NCBI GenBank assembly: GCA_023430425.1
Contig: JAEZAR010000343.1
Coordinates: forward strand, 1-5,519
Reading direction: 5' to 3'
DNA length: 5,519 nucleotides
Source: Actinomycetes bacterium
GTDB taxonomy: Bacteria > Actinomycetota > Actinomycetes > Actinomycetales > Cellulomonadaceae
The translations under genes and the position numbers were made by a program. How positions within the stretch are numbered: the first letter of the stretch is position 1; each line of letters starts with the position of its first letter. Positions 3,469 to 5,519 of the stretch are shown here, in pieces. Below the pieces are notes generated by a model, which was not told the origin of the DNA, did not search any database, and saw only the letters and a program-made list of their open reading frames with translations.

Positions 3469-5519
3469 TCACGGCCCGGCGACGTACCCCACCAGATCCA
3501 CGACGACGTGGGCCCGGGCGCCGCTGAGCTGGTCCGTGTACAGGGCCACCCGCCGGTCGTCCCCGATCCCCACGACGACGAGGTTCGCCGCGTCGGCGAG
3601 CGGGACGTAGTTCAGGCTCGACGCCCACGGCACGGACGAGGACCCGGCGCGGTAGGGGAACACGCGCAGGTTGCCGATGCTGGTCGGCGCGACCCCCGTC
3701 ACGTTGAGCACGACGGCGCTGGCCGTCGTCGGCACTCCGCGGTCGCTGCCCACCTGGACGCTGGTGCGTCCGCCCGCCGGCAGCGAGGCGCTCTCGCGCG
3801 TGTCGAGGAGGCGGGTGGGGGTCGTCGCCCGGAAGACGGCCGAGCCGCTCACGTAGCCGACGACGTCGACCACCACGCGGACGGCGGAGCGGTCGAGGGT
3901 CTCCGACTCGAAGGTCATCCGGCCGTCGGCGGACAGGGGGACGACCGCCGCGTTGGCCCGGTCGCCGCCGACCGCGTAGTTGAGGGTCGAGGTGCCCGGC
4001 CGCGGCGTCCCGGCGGCCCACATGCGCAGGTTGCCGCCCGAGCGCGCGCCGGCGCCCGTCACGTTGACCAGGACGGCGCTCGCACCGGTCGGGACGCCCG
4101 CACGGCCGGTGACCTGCACCGTCACCGGCTCCGACGACGCGACCACCGCGCGGTCCTCCAGCCGCTGGGGGCGCTGGAGGCTGAACCCCGACCCGCTCCC
4201 GATGACGCCGGTGACGTCCAGCACGACGCCGGTGCGCGAACCCGCGACGGCGTAGCAGACCCGGCCGCTCGGCGGGAGCGCGACGAACGCCGCGTTCGCC
4301 ACGTCCCGGCCCGGGAGCAGGTTGACCGTGGACGCCAGCGGCGGCTGCGTCGCGCCGGTGCCCGCCGTGTCGGGGTAGACGACGACGTACCCGGGACCCC
4401 CGGGCGCCACCGTGGTGACGTTGAGGACCACACCGGTGCCCGACGACCCGACCCCGGGGGCCGTGCCGACCACGGGCACGCACGTGACCGAGCCGGGGGC
4501 CGCACCGGTGCGCTGGTCGTGGATGCGGTAGGGGCCGGCTGGGGCGTAGGGCCGGGCGGCCTGCTGGGGGGTGAGCGTGACGCGCATGCCGGTGCCGGAG
4601 GTGCCCTGCACCGTCAGGCGCTGGGAGCCGTCGACGGTGGTGAAGCTCTCGCCCACCTGCAGCGTGAACCGAGGCCGCGTGGCGACGTGGCCGTCGTCGG
4701 CCGCGCCGACGTCGAGGAGGTGGGTGTCCTCCCCCGGGGCGTTGACGTCGAGGCGGTGCACCACGACGCCCGGGGTGTACCGCGCGAAGGTGCAGCCGCT
4801 GACGCCGGTCGGGCAGCCGAGCCGGGCCGTCGCGAGGTCGGCGTCGCGCCCCACGGCGGCCCGGTACTCGGCGACGTAGGTGACGCCGCGGGCCGCGAAC
4901 ACGAGGAAGCGCGAGCCCGTCCGACCGGCCACGGGCTGCAGGACCACGTCCTCGCTCCCGTTCGCGACGACCGCGTTCGCCCCGGACAGGAGGCCCAGGA
5001 CGGCGAGGTGCGCGCCGCTGAGGGGACCCGAGGAGCCGACCTGGACACCCATCACGTCGTACGCGTCGCCGTAGTCGCCGTTGCGGCAGATGTCCGCCGG
5101 GCCGTCGGGATAGGCGGTCAGGCACGCGAACCGGGTGTTGGAGTGGCCCAGGGTCAGCGTGTGGCCGAGCTCGTGGGCGATGGTGTCGGCGCGGCCGGAG
5201 CCGACGCCGTTGATCCAGGCCGACCCGCCGTCGGCGACGTGCGCGATGCCGCTGAACCCGCACGCGGGCAGCCGCGGCGTGTAGGTGACCGTGTGCCGCG
5301 AGTTGCGCACCGTCGGGTAGGCGCCGGCCGCCCGGGCGGTCCAGTCGAGGAACGGCATGATCTGCTGGACCGTGCACGTCCCCGTGCTCCCCCAGGAGCC
5401 GTAGGCCCCGGCGGCGACCTGCGAGGCGGCCACGAACGCGATCGCGCCGTCGGTCGAGTCGGCCCAGTACGGCGCGACGTGGCCGGTCACCTCGGCGGCG
5501 AGGACGGCCGGGGTGACGC
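3469..5519 (-). CDS. Secreted zinc metallopeptidase with three C-terminal beta-rich repeats (partial, 5' end outside window)
   Basis: The reading frame runs off the right edge. Residues before the GTG at 5490 (VTPAVLAAE) continue the fold, so that GTG is not the true start, and the signal peptide and any propeptide lie outside. Numbering from 5490, the catalytic zinc motif is HELGHTLTLGH (106-116), with ligands His 106, 110 and 116 and general base Glu 107. A downstream YGDAYDVMG (140-148) gives the Met-turn. This is a metzincin, most like the actinobacterial reprolysin-like or M11 gametolysin-like peptidases. Residue 113 is Thr where the consensus HExxHxxGxxH has Gly. Residues 151-310 form a beta-rich linker domain, and three repeats follow to residue 670. 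Eight cysteines (39, 77, 123, 135, 226, 233, 337, 412) suggest disulphides and export. The likely job is extracellular proteolysis with the repeats helping attachment; the substrate is unknown. It ends 20 bases before the next gene. Confidence 0.9.
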   Translation of the reverse strand, partial: VTPAVLAAEVTGHVAPYWADSTDGAIAFVAASQVAAGAYGSWGSTGTCTVQQIMPFLDWTARAAGAYPTVRNSRHTVTYTPRLPACGFSGIAHVADGGSAWINGVGSGRADTIAHELGHTLTLGHSNTRFACLTAYPDGPADICRNGDYGDAYDVMGVQVGSSGPLSGAHLAVLGLLSGANAVVANGSEDVVLQPVAGRTGSRFLVFAARGVTYVAEYRAAVGRDADLATARLGCPTGVSGCTFARYTPGVVVHRLDVNAPGEDTHLLDVGAADDGHVATRPRFTLQVGESFTTVDGSQRLTVQGTSGTGMRVTLTPQQAARPYAPAGPYRIHDQRTGAAPGSVTCVPVVGTAPGVGSSGTGVVLNVTTVAPGGPGYVVVYPDTAGTGATQPPLASTVNLLPGRDVANAAFVALPPSGRVCYAVAGSRTGVVLDVTGVIGSGSGFSLQRPQRLEDRAVVASSEPVTVQVTGRAGVPTGASAVLVNVTGAGARSGGNLRMWAAGTPRPGTSTLNYAVGGDRANAAVVPLSADGRMTFESETLDRSAVRVVVDVVGYVSGSAVFRATTPTRLLDTRESASLPAGGRTSVQVGSDRGVPTTASAVVLNVTGVAPTSIGNLRVFPYRAGSSSVPWASSLNYVPLADAANLVVVGIGDDRRVALYTDQLSGARAHVVVDLVGYVAGP
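3481..3828 (-). repeat. C-terminal protein repeat 3 of the metallopeptidase
   Basis: Residues 555-670 counted from 5490. The order of landmarks is TRLLDTRE, GGRTSVQV, GVPTTASAVVLNVTGV, GNLRVFPY, ASSLNYVPLADAANLVVVGI and VVVDLVGYV. This is the best-preserved copy of a repeat that is widespread in secreted actinobacterial proteins, often at the end of hydrolases. Its binding target is not established from the sequence. Confidence 0.85.
3850..4176 (-). repeat. C-terminal protein repeat 2 of the metallopeptidase
   Basis: Residues 439-547 from 5490. It shares with repeat 3 the blocks EPVTVQV, GVPTGASAVLVNVTGA, GNLRMWAAG, STLNYAVGGDRANAAVVPLS and VVVDVVGYV. The opening LLDTR-like block is degraded to QRLEDR. 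Similarity is still visible in DNA: the + strand runs near 3701-3720 and 4060-4080 are nearly identical. The shared NVT cores sit 120 residues apart. Confidence 0.82.
4201..4536 (-). repeat. C-terminal protein repeat 1 of the metallopeptidase (divergent)
   Basis: Residues 319-430 from 5490. It keeps VVLNVTTVAPGGPGYVVVYP, STVNLLPGRDVANAAFVALP and VVLDVTGVI, but the start (YRIHDQRTG) is a poor match to LLDTR. It alone contains two cysteines, at 337 and 412, which could form a disulphide. The NVT core lies 119 residues before that of repeat 2. Confidence 0.75.

Noticed and set aside
1535..3610. Long open frame of 691 codons on the plus strand, and a 394-codon one at 400-1584
   Set aside because: They lie opposite well-supported genes (hisC, hisB, membrane proteins), have Arg/Gly/Pro/His-rich composition without any family motif, and are typical antisense shadows in very GC-rich DNA.
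3458..5377. 639-codon open frame on the minus strand overlapping the metallopeptidase
   Set aside because: It is a shifted frame of the peptidase gene with an Arg/Pro/Gly-rich, low-complexity product. The other frame has the zinc motif, Met-turn and repeats.
5488..5490. GTG at 5490 as the start of the metallopeptidase
   Set aside because: The frame stays open to the window edge and the residues before it continue the peptidase domain. No signal peptide follows this GTG, so the true start is outside the window.
1..5519. A new defence, mobile or CRISPR-type system
   Set aside because: There are no direct-repeat arrays, integrase or transposase motifs, or nuclease, toxin or antitoxin signatures. 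The content is histidine synthesis, two small membrane proteins, a small unrecognised partial protein and one secreted peptidase.

Overview
The window is very GC-rich. All six genes lie on the minus strand and are read right to left. Codon third positions are mostly G or C, four of the five visible stop codons are TGA, and GTG starts are common. The histidine genes also look actinobacterial: a monofunctional HisB and a HisC opening with LPLRDDLRGL. I infer a high-GC actinobacterium, most likely of the Micrococcales type (Cellulomonas-like). The genus is a guess.

In transcription order (right to left) the window holds: (1) a large secreted-type zinc metallopeptidase, cut by the right edge, with three C-terminal beta-rich repeats of about 115 residues; (2) a small membrane protein with a YgjV-like three-helix N-terminus and a GNAT-like C-terminus; (3) hisC, histidinol-phosphate aminotransferase; (4) an unrecognised two-helix membrane protein with a soluble C-terminal domain; (5) hisB, imidazoleglycerol-phosphate dehydratase; (6) the start of a small unrecognised protein, cut by the left edge, beginning three bases after the hisB stop. 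The gaps are 20, 42, 64, 69 and 3 bases. No intergenic stretch exceeds 70 bases.

HisB (step 7) and HisC (step 8) carry out consecutive steps of histidine biosynthesis. The cluster probably continues leftwards, with hisH the usual next gene in related genomes, but that is outside the window. hisD, often directly upstream of hisC in actinobacteria, is not there. That place is taken by the membrane/GNAT-like gene and the peptidase gene.

The most interesting signal is regulatory. Three consecutive genes (membrane/GNAT-like, hisC, two-helix membrane protein) lack a Shine-Dalgarno sequence and instead have a TANNNT -10 hexamer 6, 6 and 8 bases before the start codon. This is the arrangement expected of leaderless transcripts. 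hisB, by contrast, has a strong AGGAGG. I found no CRISPR array, tRNA, rRNA, insertion sequence, convincing intrinsic terminator, or evidence of a new multi-gene defence or mobile system.
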